Shown piece after piece: positions 43,503 to 51,600 of a stretch of DNA of 51,966 nucleotides. A model generated the notes under the pieces. That model made no database searches, was not told where the DNA came from, and was given only the letters and a program-made list of their open reading frames with translations. Position numbers and translations under genes: made by a program. This DNA comes from Bradyrhizobium pachyrhizi (GTDB taxonomy: Bacteria; Pseudomonadota; Alphaproteobacteria; Rhizobiales; Xanthobacteraceae), in assembly GCF_001189245.1 (NCBI RefSeq), contig NZ_LFIQ01000025.1, forward strand, positions 159,994-211,959, written 5' to 3'. Position 1 is the first letter of the stretch. Each line of letters begins with the position of its first letter.

Positions 43503-43538
43503 CGCGAGGGCCGTAATCAGCACGTAGCGGCCCTCGCG
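43503..43538 (+). terminator. hairpin after YciF-like gene, possible terminator
   Basis: CGCGAGGGCCG at 43503-43513 pairs perfectly with CGGCCCTCGCG at 43528-43538 (11-base stem, 14-base loop). No T-run follows, so efficiency is uncertain. Confidence 0.55.
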
Positions 43539-43550
43539 GGCGAAGGAGAG

Positions 43551-43832
43551 ATGGAGGACAGACAGACCGGACGCCGATCGCAAACCAGCCTCGACGGCTG
43601 GAGCATCGCCGCGGCGCTCGGCTTGATGGCGGCAGCTTTCCTGATCGAACGCTTAGGTCCGACCGACCGAAATGGTGGTCAACCGGACTCCTCCAAAGTT
43701 CTTCCTTCTCGCACGAAGCGGGATGCTCTTCCGCCGGCCTGGCCGCGAAAAGCGAAGACCGTGGCCGCCAAGCCCACTTCGCCCGCCGAAATCCCCGCCA
43801 AAGGATGGCGCCACAGGGGCCCGGATGGCTGA
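43551..43832 (+). pseudogene. YihY/BrkB family N-terminal remnant (copy 2)
   Basis: From ATG 43551 (GGAG just upstream) the frame gives SLDGWSIAAALGLMAAAFLI and, near its end, KPTSPAEIPAKGW, which in the other remnant (1755-2484) precedes the membrane part. Here the frame changes at once (RHRGPDG) and ends. So only the soluble N-terminus and its first hydrophobic stretch are left. The five-membrane-helix body is absent. Confidence 0.6.
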
Positions 43833-43937
43833 CACGGTCGGCGCCAAGAAATCTGCCTAAAAGATACTGCTGAAAGCCAGATTGCTACTGATCGGCGCTT
43901 ACAGCAACCTTGCCTTTGCCGCGGATCGCCAATTGAA

Positions 43938-43962
43938 AGAACAAAAGGCGCTGGTCCGCGTT
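43938..43962 (+). promoter_or_regulatory. possible EcfG-type promoter (one -35 mismatch) of the PolX operon
   Basis: AGAAC at 43938-43942, 16 bases, CGTT at 43959-43962. ATG 43971 follows after eight bases, as in the leaderless cases at 16597 and 19411. Confidence 0.5.
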
Positions 43963-43970
43963 CTAACGAC

Positions 43971-44216
43971 ATGTCAGACGCTTTTGATTACCTCCGGGCC
44001 TACGCCGTCCGAGCTCTCTGCAAGGCGAGATCGATGCCGCACGGCAGGATGAGACATCTACAGCTTGTGGCAGGCCCGAATATCCAGCACCTCGACGACT
44101 TCCGGGCAGCACAAAAGCTCGAGAAATCTCTCGATCACCGTCCGGAGGATGGCTCGAGCATTCAAGGTCGCTTAGTTTCAGCGGCGCCGCAGGACACAAG
44201 ACGCGAGGCTGGTTGA
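43971..44216 (+). CDS. 81-residue protein, first gene of the PolX operon
   Basis: The frame from ATG 43971 reads DAFDYLRAYAVRALCKARSM, PHGRMRHLQLVAG and NIQHLDDFRAAQKLEKSLD, a helical, basic small protein of a type seen in Bradyrhizobium genomes. It has no ribosome binding site but lies eight bases after an EcfG-like -10. Its TGA directly precedes the GTG of polX. No function is known; adjacency to PolX may mean only shared regulation. Confidence 0.65.
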   Translation: MSDAFDYLRAYAVRALCKARSMPHGRMRHLQLVAGPNIQHLDDFRAAQKLEKSLDHRPEDGSSIQGRLVSAAPQDTRREAG

Positions 44217-45899
44217 GTGCCGCCCCTCGACACCCGCACTGTGGCAAGTCTGTTGCGTGAATACGCACAGCGCACTGCCTTGCGTGGCGGCAACCCCTTC
44301 CGAGCAAAAGCCTATTCACGCGCCGCGGACAGCCTGACGGCCCTCGCAATCCCTCTTGATGTGCTCGTCGCCGAAGACCGGCTCACCGAGATGCCCGGCG
44401 TCGGCGAGGCGATAGCCGACATCATCACCCAAATACACAGAACGGGTACTCATCCGAGCCTCGAAAAGTTGCGTAAGGAGGTTCCCGAGAGTGTGCTCGA
44501 GATGCTGGCCGTGCCCGGTCTCCACCCCGACAAAGTGCTGCATCTTTACAAAGACCTCGGCATCACCTCTCTCGCCGAATTGGAGACGGCCGCAAAGGAT
44601 GACCGCATCAAGAAAGCCAAAGGGCTTGGCGCCGCGCTCCAAACCAAAATCCTGCAGAACCTGGCTATCGCGAAGAGCGGAGAAGGCCGCCTTCACCTGC
44701 ACCGTGCCGCCGCATTGCTCTCCCACGCAAAGGATTCGATTCGTAAGGCCCGGCCCGAGCTGAAGCGCGTAACGATCGCAGGCGACTTCCGCCGAGGCTG
44801 CGAGCTCGTTGGCGACCTCGCGATCGTTGCAGAGGCTCCCAAGGCCGACGAGACGTCGAAAACGCCGGCGGCCGACGGGCTGCAGATCCGCTTGTCTGAT
44901 CGCAAGCACTTCGGCGCCGTCCTTCTCTTTGCCACTGGTTCCGCCGCTCACATCGAGAAGCTTCAGGCTTTGGCCGCGAAGAAGGGAATGCGGTTGGAGA
45001 CCGACGGCTTGCATAAGGGCCGCGCTCTGATCGCCGGCGAGGAGTCAGACATCTACTGCGCTCTCGCCTTGCCCTTCATCGACCCCGAACTCCGGGAAGG
45101 ACGCGGTGAGGTCGACCTCGCGCTCAAGGGCAAGTTACCGAAACTCGTCACCGACCAAGACCTGCGAGGAATTCTTCACTGCCACACCGATGCCTCGGAC
45201 GGGACCGAGACCTTGGAGACTATGGCCAAGGCCACGCGCCAACGCGGCTTCGAGTATTTCGGCGTGGCCGACCATTCCAAGTCCGCGCACTACGCCGGGG
45301 GCCTTTCGGTCGAGCAGATCGCTGAGCAGCACCGGGAAGCGGACCGACTGAACAAGCGCTTCGGCAAGGACTTCCGGGTCCTGAAGGGTATCGAATCGGA
45401 CATCCTAGCCGACGGGTCGTTGGACTATCCGGATGACGTGCTCGATCGGTTTGATTTCGTGGTCGCCAGTATCCACCGCCGTTTCAAGTTGGACCGCGAG
45501 GCGCAGACGCAGCGCCTTCTTCGGGCCATCTCCGATCCCCACACCACAATCATCGGCCACATGACCGGGCGGCAGCTCCAACGGCGGCCTGGCTACGAAG
45601 TCGATGTCGAAAAGGTACTTCGCGCGTGCGCCAAGCACGACGTCGTCGTCGAGATCAATGCCCACCCATGGCGGCTCGATCTGGATTGGCGCTGGCACCA
45701 GGCGGCCCTCGACTTCGGCTGCATGTTGAGCATCAATCCGGACGCGCACTCGATCCCCGAGCTGGACCACATGCACTGGGGCGTCGAGATGGCCCGAAAG
45801 GGCGGCGTTCCTGCCGATCGGATCCTGAACGCCATGAGGCTTCCCGAGATCACGCGCTACCTCCGCCAGAAGCGGCGCTCCCTCGCCCGCGCCGCCTGA
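44217..45899 (+). CDS. PolX-type DNA polymerase/PHP nuclease, polymerase site degenerate
   Basis: The 560-residue protein has the PolX layout: helix-hairpin-helix modules (NPFRAKAYSRAADSL, LTEMPGVGEAIADII), a nucleotidyltransferase domain and a C-terminal PHP domain. The PHP metal ligands are present (HCHTDASDGTETLE, GVADHSKSAHYAGG, KGIESDILADGSLDYPD, IVASIHRRFK-like, IIGHMTGRQL, EINAHPWRLDL, INPDAH). In the polymerase domain the usual D-x-D reads GDLAIVAEA, so the second aspartate is gone. It is therefore probably a 3'-5' exonuclease or AP-site nuclease rather than a polymerase. GTG 44217 touches the preceding stop; the MOSC gene overlaps its TGA. Confidence 0.88.
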   Translation: MPPLDTRTVASLLREYAQRTALRGGNPFRAKAYSRAADSLTALAIPLDVLVAEDRLTEMPGVGEAIADIITQIHRTGTHPSLEKLRKEVPESVLEMLAVPGLHPDKVLHLYKDLGITSLAELETAAKDDRIKKAKGLGAALQTKILQNLAIAKSGEGRLHLHRAAALLSHAKDSIRKARPELKRVTIAGDFRRGCELVGDLAIVAEAPKADETSKTPAADGLQIRLSDRKHFGAVLLFATGSAAHIEKLQALAAKKGMRLETDGLHKGRALIAGEESDIYCALALPFIDPELREGRGEVDLALKGKLPKLVTDQDLRGILHCHTDASDGTETLETMAKATRQRGFEYFGVADHSKSAHYAGGLSVEQIAEQHREADRLNKRFGKDFRVLKGIESDILADGSLDYPDDVLDRFDFVVASIHRRFKLDREAQTQRLLRAISDPHTTIIGHMTGRQLQRRPGYEVDVEKVLRACAKHDVVVEINAHPWRLDLDWRWHQAALDFGCMLSINPDAHSIPELDHMHWGVEMARKGGVPADRILNAMRLPEITRYLRQKRRSLARAA

Positions 45900-46462
45900 T
45901 GTCGCAGGCGCACGATCTCTCGCTCGCGGGAAGGGTGGTTGCGGTCGCCGCCGATCGCGGGCACCATTTCAGCAAACCGACCCAAGACCGCATAGTCCTG
46001 GTGCAAGGCCATGGAGTCGAAGGCGACGCCCACGCCGGCGCATTCGTCCGGCACCGCTATCTCGCCCGCCGCCGGCCGCGCCTACCCAATCTCCGACAGG
46101 TCCACTTGATCCCTTCCGAGCTCTTCGCATTGCTTCGCGAAGCTGGCTTCGAATTCGCCGCGGGTGACCTCGGCGAGAACATCACCACTGCCGGGCTGGA
46201 CCTGGAATGGATGCCGCTTGGGACCCTCATTGAGTTCGGACCCGCGGCGATCATAGAGCTGACTGGACTCCGGACGCCCTGCGTCCTCATCGATCGCTTC
46301 CGGGCTGGCCTTAGACGGCAGATCATCTCGTCCACAGAAACGGACCCTCCGTTCAAATGTGGTGTGCTTGGCGTAGTGCGAACCGGCGGCACGGTCGCGG
46401 CTGGCGATCGGGCGCGAGTTCGGCTCGCCTCCTCCTATTTCCGCGCCTTGCCGGCTTTGTAA
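45899..46462 (+). CDS. MOSC domain-containing protein
   Basis: ATG 45899 overlaps the polX TGA (TGATG). The 187-residue protein has the MOSC pattern GHGVEGDAHAG, NLRQVHLIPSELF, FAAGDLGENITTAGLDLEWMP, IELTGLRTPC and CGVLGVV. The cysteine in RTPCVLIDRF is the usual sulphur-carrying residue. MOSC proteins move sulphur or handle molybdenum cofactor substrates; the present partner is unknown. The HR-rich insert (RHRYLARRRPRLPN) is common in the group. Confidence 0.87.
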   Translation: MSQAHDLSLAGRVVAVAADRGHHFSKPTQDRIVLVQGHGVEGDAHAGAFVRHRYLARRRPRLPNLRQVHLIPSELFALLREAGFEFAAGDLGENITTAGLDLEWMPLGTLIEFGPAAIIELTGLRTPCVLIDRFRAGLRRQIISSTETDPPFKCGVLGVVRTGGTVAAGDRARVRLASSYFRALPAL

Positions 46463-46915
46463 GGAGCCGGTGCACAAGTCTGAGCTCTAGTGGCCGAATC
46501 GAAACCCGGTCCGTAGAGCATCGCACAAAGCGGCGGGATTTATCGCTGGGTTGGCGCATAGGGGCAACCAAATGCGAGAGTGAAGGCTTTGCCTGGGAAC
46601 CCATTTCACCGCGAATTGCTTGCTTGAGAACCACATCGCGTTCCCGCCGCCTGATAGCTAATTGGTAGCTATCGTCAGAGGCAACTTGAGTATTACCTTT
46701 GATACAAAATGCTAATTCTAAGCGCACGCCTTTTGACCTCCTGACCAAAAGACAGCGAAAAACTTCAACGTTGCGACGTTCTTTCCATTTCCCGCGCAGA
46801 AACGGCAATATTATCAATGTTGACGCTGCAAAACATCCTGTCGACCGCGCAGCATTTGGCGCCATGATAGTAGCTAGAGACTTGAGCCGATATTAGAATA
46901 AAGCGCTGATTTTGC
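46463..46915. other. A/T-richer stretch next to tRNA-His
   Basis: No gene recognised. The base composition is visibly more A/T-rich than the flanks from about 46640 on, and there are stops in most frames. It abuts the 3' end of the tRNA, which is where island ends usually lie. No integrase or direct repeat of the tRNA end was found in it. Confidence 0.45.
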
Positions 46916-46992
46916 TGGTACAGTTGGGTGGGCTCGAACCACCGACCTCCTGTTCCACAGACAGGCGCTCTAACCAACTGAGCTACAACTGC
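46916..46992 (-). tRNA. tRNA-His (anticodon GTG)
   Basis: The 77-base gene folds as a full cloverleaf: acceptor GCAGTTG/CAACTGT, D-arm GCTC...GAGC, anticodon stem CCTGT/ACAGG around CTGTGGA, T-arm GGTGG...CCACC, and encoded CCA. Position 1 is G opposite U72, position 73 is A, and there is no encoded G-1. That is the special alphaproteobacterial form of tRNA-His, which is recognised without G-1. Confidence 0.95.
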
Positions 46993-47127
46993 ATCCTGAC
47001 GCGCGGCCCGCTCAAGCGGGGCGGCGATTTCGGGCGGAAACTAGGTGCAACGCCGCGCTTTGGCAAGGCCGTACCGCGCCGATTTCCGCTGTTATGTCGG
47101 GCCGCTTGACGGGCCCCTGGCCAGCAA

Positions 47128-47157
47128 AAAGGCCCGGACCGCTTCGGCCCGGGCCTT
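47128..47157. terminator. intrinsic terminator between phasin and tRNA
   Basis: AAAGGCCCGG and CCGGGCCTTT form a strong stem with A- and T-ends, so it can act in both directions. It lies just after the phasin stop (minus strand). Confidence 0.78.
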
Positions 47158-47182
47158 TCGCTGGTCTCCCAAACGGCAGCGA

Positions 47183-47617
47183 TCAGGCGGCCGGCTTGTA
47201 GAACTTCGAGGCGCTGGCCTTGATCGGCTCGGCGGTCTCGCTGGCGACCTTCTGGCCGAGCTCGGCCAGTTCCTTGGCCTGCGCGGTGTAGGTCTCGAAC
47301 TGCTTGCGGGCGTGCGACGTCCACAGCTCGACCGCTTCGGTCGGCGACTTCACGCTGAACAGCTCCTGGGCGAAGTCGAGCGACGAGGTGGTGTTGGCCT
47401 TGAAGAACTCGATCAGCTTGGCCGAATACTCGCTGGCGCCCTTGCTCACCGAGGTGAACACGGCCTCGACCGTCGAGTTGTGGGTCTCGGCAGCATCCTT
47501 GAACTTGGCGTAGCTGTCGCGGGCCTGCAGAACGCCCTTCTCGGCGAACGCGCGCATCTGCTCGGGAACTTCAAACGGAATGATCGAGGCGGAAAACGGA
47601 TCGGACGGGTTGGTCAT
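47183..47617 (-). CDS. phasin family protein
   Basis: The 144-residue protein is mostly amphipathic helix: MRAFAEKGVLQARDSYAKFK, NTTSSLDFAQELFSVKSPTE, VELWTSHARKQFETYTAQAK and ELAELGQKVASETAEPIKAS, the phasin pattern. Phasins coat polyhydroxyalkanoate granules in the cytoplasm. AAGGA precedes ATG 47617, chosen over 47719. A terminator follows. Its neighbour at 47888 is a second phasin. Confidence 0.9.
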   Translation of the reverse strand: MTNPSDPFSASIIPFEVPEQMRAFAEKGVLQARDSYAKFKDAAETHNSTVEAVFTSVSKGASEYSAKLIEFFKANTTSSLDFAQELFSVKSPTEAVELWTSHARKQFETYTAQAKELAELGQKVASETAEPIKASASKFYKPAA

Positions 47618-47833
47618 ACGTGTAATCCTTCGCAACGGGTGAGTAGATGTGACCATTGCGGACGTCCCGGAGCCCATCAGGCCGGGAGCGCTGAAATGGA
47701 TCACGCTGCCTTGATTCACGGGAGTGCCCTTCGTCGGGCGCGCCTAATAAACACCCATATCATGTCAATTTTGTGCAACGCAACGTAAGATCGCGTGCGA
47801 CGCCACATTTTTTATGCGACGGAATATAGATTA

Positions 47834-47874
47834 CCGCGGCCGACCGAGGCTGAACGCCCCCGGGTCGGCCGCGG
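47834..47874. terminator. hairpin downstream of the second phasin
   Basis: CCGCGGCCGACC at 47834-47845 pairs with GGTCGGCCGCGG at 47863-47874 (12-base stem, 17-base loop). It is followed on the minus strand by an A/T-rich run, so it may end the phasin transcript. Confidence 0.65.
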
Positions 47875-47887
47875 CCAATGCGCCCCG

Positions 47888-48286
47888 TCAGTTCTTCGGC
47901 TTGACCGCGTCCATCGCGGCGCGGCTGACGGCCTGGCCCATTTCGCTGGCCTGCTCGGCCAGCGAGCGCATCTGGCCCTGCACATATTCGCTGTGCAGCC
48001 GCATCACCTCGCTGAGGTCCTTGGCCTTGAGCAGCGCCTCGGCATAATCCAGCGACGACTGCACGTTCTTTTCGGCATAGGACAGAGCCTTGGCGGAAAG
48101 ATCCTTGGCGCCGGCGCGCATCTCGGCGTTGCGCTCCTCGATCTTGCCGGCGGTGTCCTTGGCGCTGGTCACGAATTGCTCGAACGCCTTGCGCGCCTGA
48201 TCAAAACTGGCCTCCGCCATCGACCGCATATCCTTGGGAATCTCGAACTTGGGGATCTCGAAATGGTCACGCCCGTTATCGCTCAT
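47888..48286 (-). CDS. phasin family protein
   Basis: The 132-residue protein has the phasin layout with a short polar start (FEIPKFEIPKDMRSMAEASF), then DQARKAFEQFVTSAKDTAGK, NVQSSLDYAEALLKAKDLSE and LHSEYVQGQMRSLAEQASEM. It resembles the phasin at 47183 in plan but is diverged. GGGAGAG precedes the ATG. Each has its own terminator. Granule surface protein is the likely role. Confidence 0.9.
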   Translation of the reverse strand: MSDNGRDHFEIPKFEIPKDMRSMAEASFDQARKAFEQFVTSAKDTAGKIEERNAEMRAGAKDLSAKALSYAEKNVQSSLDYAEALLKAKDLSEVMRLHSEYVQGQMRSLAEQASEMGQAVSRAAMDAVKPKN

Positions 48287-48642
48287 GGTCGCTCTCCCTC
48301 ACTTGCTGATCGGCCCGCCGCTTGGCCCTGCGGGCCCAGGGCAAGATAGACGGCAGAATATATATCGTGGCACTGCAATCGCAGGTGTGACGCGGCGCCG
48401 CCTGGTTCCGCATCGCGCGGCTCGCAGCAACCTTGCTTTGCCCGACAACGCCAAACGGCTGTGGATCGTTCAGCCAAGTTAACGTTATCCCGGCTTTGGC
48501 GGGGGCAGTTTCGCTGCGGACATGGACCTGCCGTCCCCCAGTTGCGATACTAACCTTCTGTTAAGGCTGTCGTCCTGCGGCTGCCGGGCCTTCGGCTGAG
48601 CTTAAGGAAGAAAGCCAAACCCATGCGGTCAAATCTTGCGTG
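48287..48642 (+). other. intergenic region with mini-ORF before the kinase gene
   Basis: AAGGAAG at 48604-48610 lies at a proper distance from ATG 48623, which opens a six-codon frame ending in TGA 48641-48643, overlapping the kinase ATG 48643. No better ribosome binding site is placed for the kinase itself. No EcfG-type motif was found. Confidence 0.5.
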
Positions 48643-51600
48643 ATGAGTGACGCGGAATTCCAGATCCAGGCGCTCGGCGATGTCAGGCTGGCGGATCATG
48701 CGACGGGCGCCCTGCCGGCATGGCTGTGGGCGGCCGACGGCGCGCGGATTCTCTGGGCCAATCCGGTCGGCGCGCAGGTATTCGGTGCCGCCAACGGCGC
48801 CGAGCTGGCGAAGCGCGGCTTCGGCCCGGCCGATCCGCACCGCCGCCAGGTCGCGCGGCTCGGCCACAGCCTGAACGCCAATGGCGCGGTCCGGCTGGAG
48901 CGCCTGCGCGGCTTCGGCGCGGCGCCCGGCATGCTCGCGACCTGCGGCTGCGCCCGGATCGACCTGCCGGACGGCAGCCACGGCATCCTGATGACCGCGC
49001 TCAACGCGACCGGCCGCGGCATGTCGCTTGCGGAACGCCTGCAGCGGCTGCTGCAGGGCTTGCCGCGTCCGGCCGCCGCCTTCACCAGCGACGGACTTTT
49101 GGTCGCAACCAACGAGGCGGCGCGTGCGCTGCCCGGCCTGCACGACCTCACCGAAGCCGGTCTCGATGCGGCGCGCGACGAAGCGCTGACGCAGGGCCGC
49201 GCGGCGGCGAGCGTTGCGATCGGCCGCGTCGTGCTGCAGCGGATCGGCCACGGCGCCGATCGCGCGCTGGTCGCGTTGATCAAGCCGGCGCCGCATCTCG
49301 CCGCGAGGCCGGCGCCGATCGTGCCCGAGCCGGTTGAGTCGGAGACGCCGGCGCCCGAAGCACAGGCTCCCGCAGCGCCAGCGCAGCAAGAGGCCATGGC
49401 CGTAGAGCCGCCGCCAGCACCTGCAGTTGTCGAACAAGCCGTTGCGCATGACGAAGCGCACGCGACGGCCGGCGCAGCACCGATCGCCTTCACACTGTTC
49501 GACGCGCTGGATCCGCAGTTGGAAGAGCGCGTCACAATCGAGCCGATCGTCAGCGCGGCCAAATCCGAACCTGAGAATGCTGCTCCATCTGCCGCGGCAG
49601 CAGAGGCGGCGCACGTAGAGGCGCCCGTCGAGACCGCAGCTCTCGACACCACGCAAGACGAAACACCTGCCGCCGAGGAACCTCTGTCGGAAGCACTGAT
49701 CGAAGTGCCGGACGGCGCGCAGGTCGAAGAGCCTACGCCTCTTGCCCCGCCACTTGCGTCGGCAGAACTTACGCATTCAGAGCCGACGTCCGTCGAGACT
49801 GCGCCTCTCGACACCACGCCCGACGAAAGCCCCGCCGTCGAGGAGCCGTTGTCGGAAGCGCTGATCGAAGTACCCACGGAGACGCACGCCGAAGAGCCCG
49901 TGCCGGAGTCCGCGCCTGATCTCGCAGAGACGGCCAACACGCGGGAAACATCAGCGCCGCCGGCCGATCCCGCCCCCTCGCCTTATGCGATCGCTGACAC
50001 GCCTGCGCCGGCCGCCGAACCGGAGCCCGCGACATTGGCGCCGGTGCCACCGCCATCCTGGCTCGACGAGCCGTTGCCGGTGCGGCGGCATCCGCTGCGC
50101 TTCATGTGGCAGATGGACCATGAGGCCCGCTTCTCGCTCGGCTCCGATGAATTCACCCGCCTGATCGGCCTGCACACCGCGGCGGGCTTCGGCCGGCTGT
50201 GGAGCGACATCGCCGAGAGCTTTGGCCTCGATCCCGAAGGCCGCGTCACGCAGGCGTTCGCCAGCCACGACACCTGGAGCGGCATCACGCTGCACTGGCC
50301 GGTCGACGGCGGCGGCCGGCTGCCGGTCGAACTGTCCGGCCTGCCGGTGTTCGATCGTGCCAGGAATTTCGCCGGCTACCGCGGCTTTGGTGTGTGTCGC
50401 GACCTCGACGGGCTTGCGCGACTCGCCGCATTGCGCCGCTATGAGTTCTTCAGCGGCACGGTCGCGCCGCAATCGCTGTCGGCCGATGTCGCACCGGCGC
50501 CGCGCACCGTTGCGCCGCCCGGGCCCGCCGCGCCACAGGACAATCCTCCGCCGCACGCGGAGCCGCCGCCCGACACGACCGCAGCAGCACCACCCGAGGA
50601 ATTGACCGAGCCGACAGCCGCAGAGACTTCACACCGAGCCGATCCGGATCACGCCGTGGAAACGCACGAGGAAACGCACGAAGTGCGTCACGACCCGCCA
50701 CCGAATGTGGTGCCGTTCCGTCCCGGCGGCGACACCCGGCCGCCGTCGCTGACGCCGGTCGAGAACAACGCCTTCAACGAGCTCGCCCGTCAATTGTCGG
50801 CGCGGCTCGAGAACGAGGCCGGCCTCGCCGCGACCACGAACGACAGCGTGCCGGCCGAGCCGGTCGCCGAAGCGCCGCCCGCAAGCGAACCGGCGCAGCA
50901 AGCAGAGGCGCCAGCGCAAGAGGCGGTCGCGCAGCTGGAGACGCCGGCGCAAACACCAAAGGCCAGCTGGCTGGCTGCGGCGGAGCCGGCGCCGCGCGCC
51001 GACTCCCGGCGCGACCGCGCGCTGCTCGATCTGCTGCCGGTCGGCATCCTGATCTACCGGCTCGACCGCCTGCTCTATGCCAACCACGCCTTCCTCTCGC
51101 GCATGGGCCATGACAGCCTGCACGCGCTGGAAGCCGCCGGCGGCCTCGACGCGCTCTATGTCGAGCCCGGCGTCTCGCAGGCGAGCAGCACGTCGGGCAC
51201 CGGCACGCCGGTGACGATCTCCGCGAACCAGAGCACCGAGCACGGCGCGCAGTCGGTGTCCGCGGAGGCGCGGCTGCACACCATCACCTGGGACGACGAT
51301 TCCGCGCTGGCGCTGATCTTCTCGCGCACGCTGGACGAGGATGCCGCGATCGCCGCCGCATTGTCCGAGCCGGAGCCTGCGGCCGAGCCACTGCTTGCGC
51401 CGGCTGAGCCGCAGGCCGGCCACGCCGACGCCGAGGAGCTCGGCGCGATCCTCGACACCGCGGCCGAAGGCATCATCATGTTCGATGCCGATGGCAACAT
51501 CCATTCCTGCAACCGCAGCGCCGAGGCGCTGTTCGGCTATGACGGCGACGAGTTCGTCACCCGCAAGCTCGCCGACCTGTTCGCGCCGGAAAGCCAGCAC

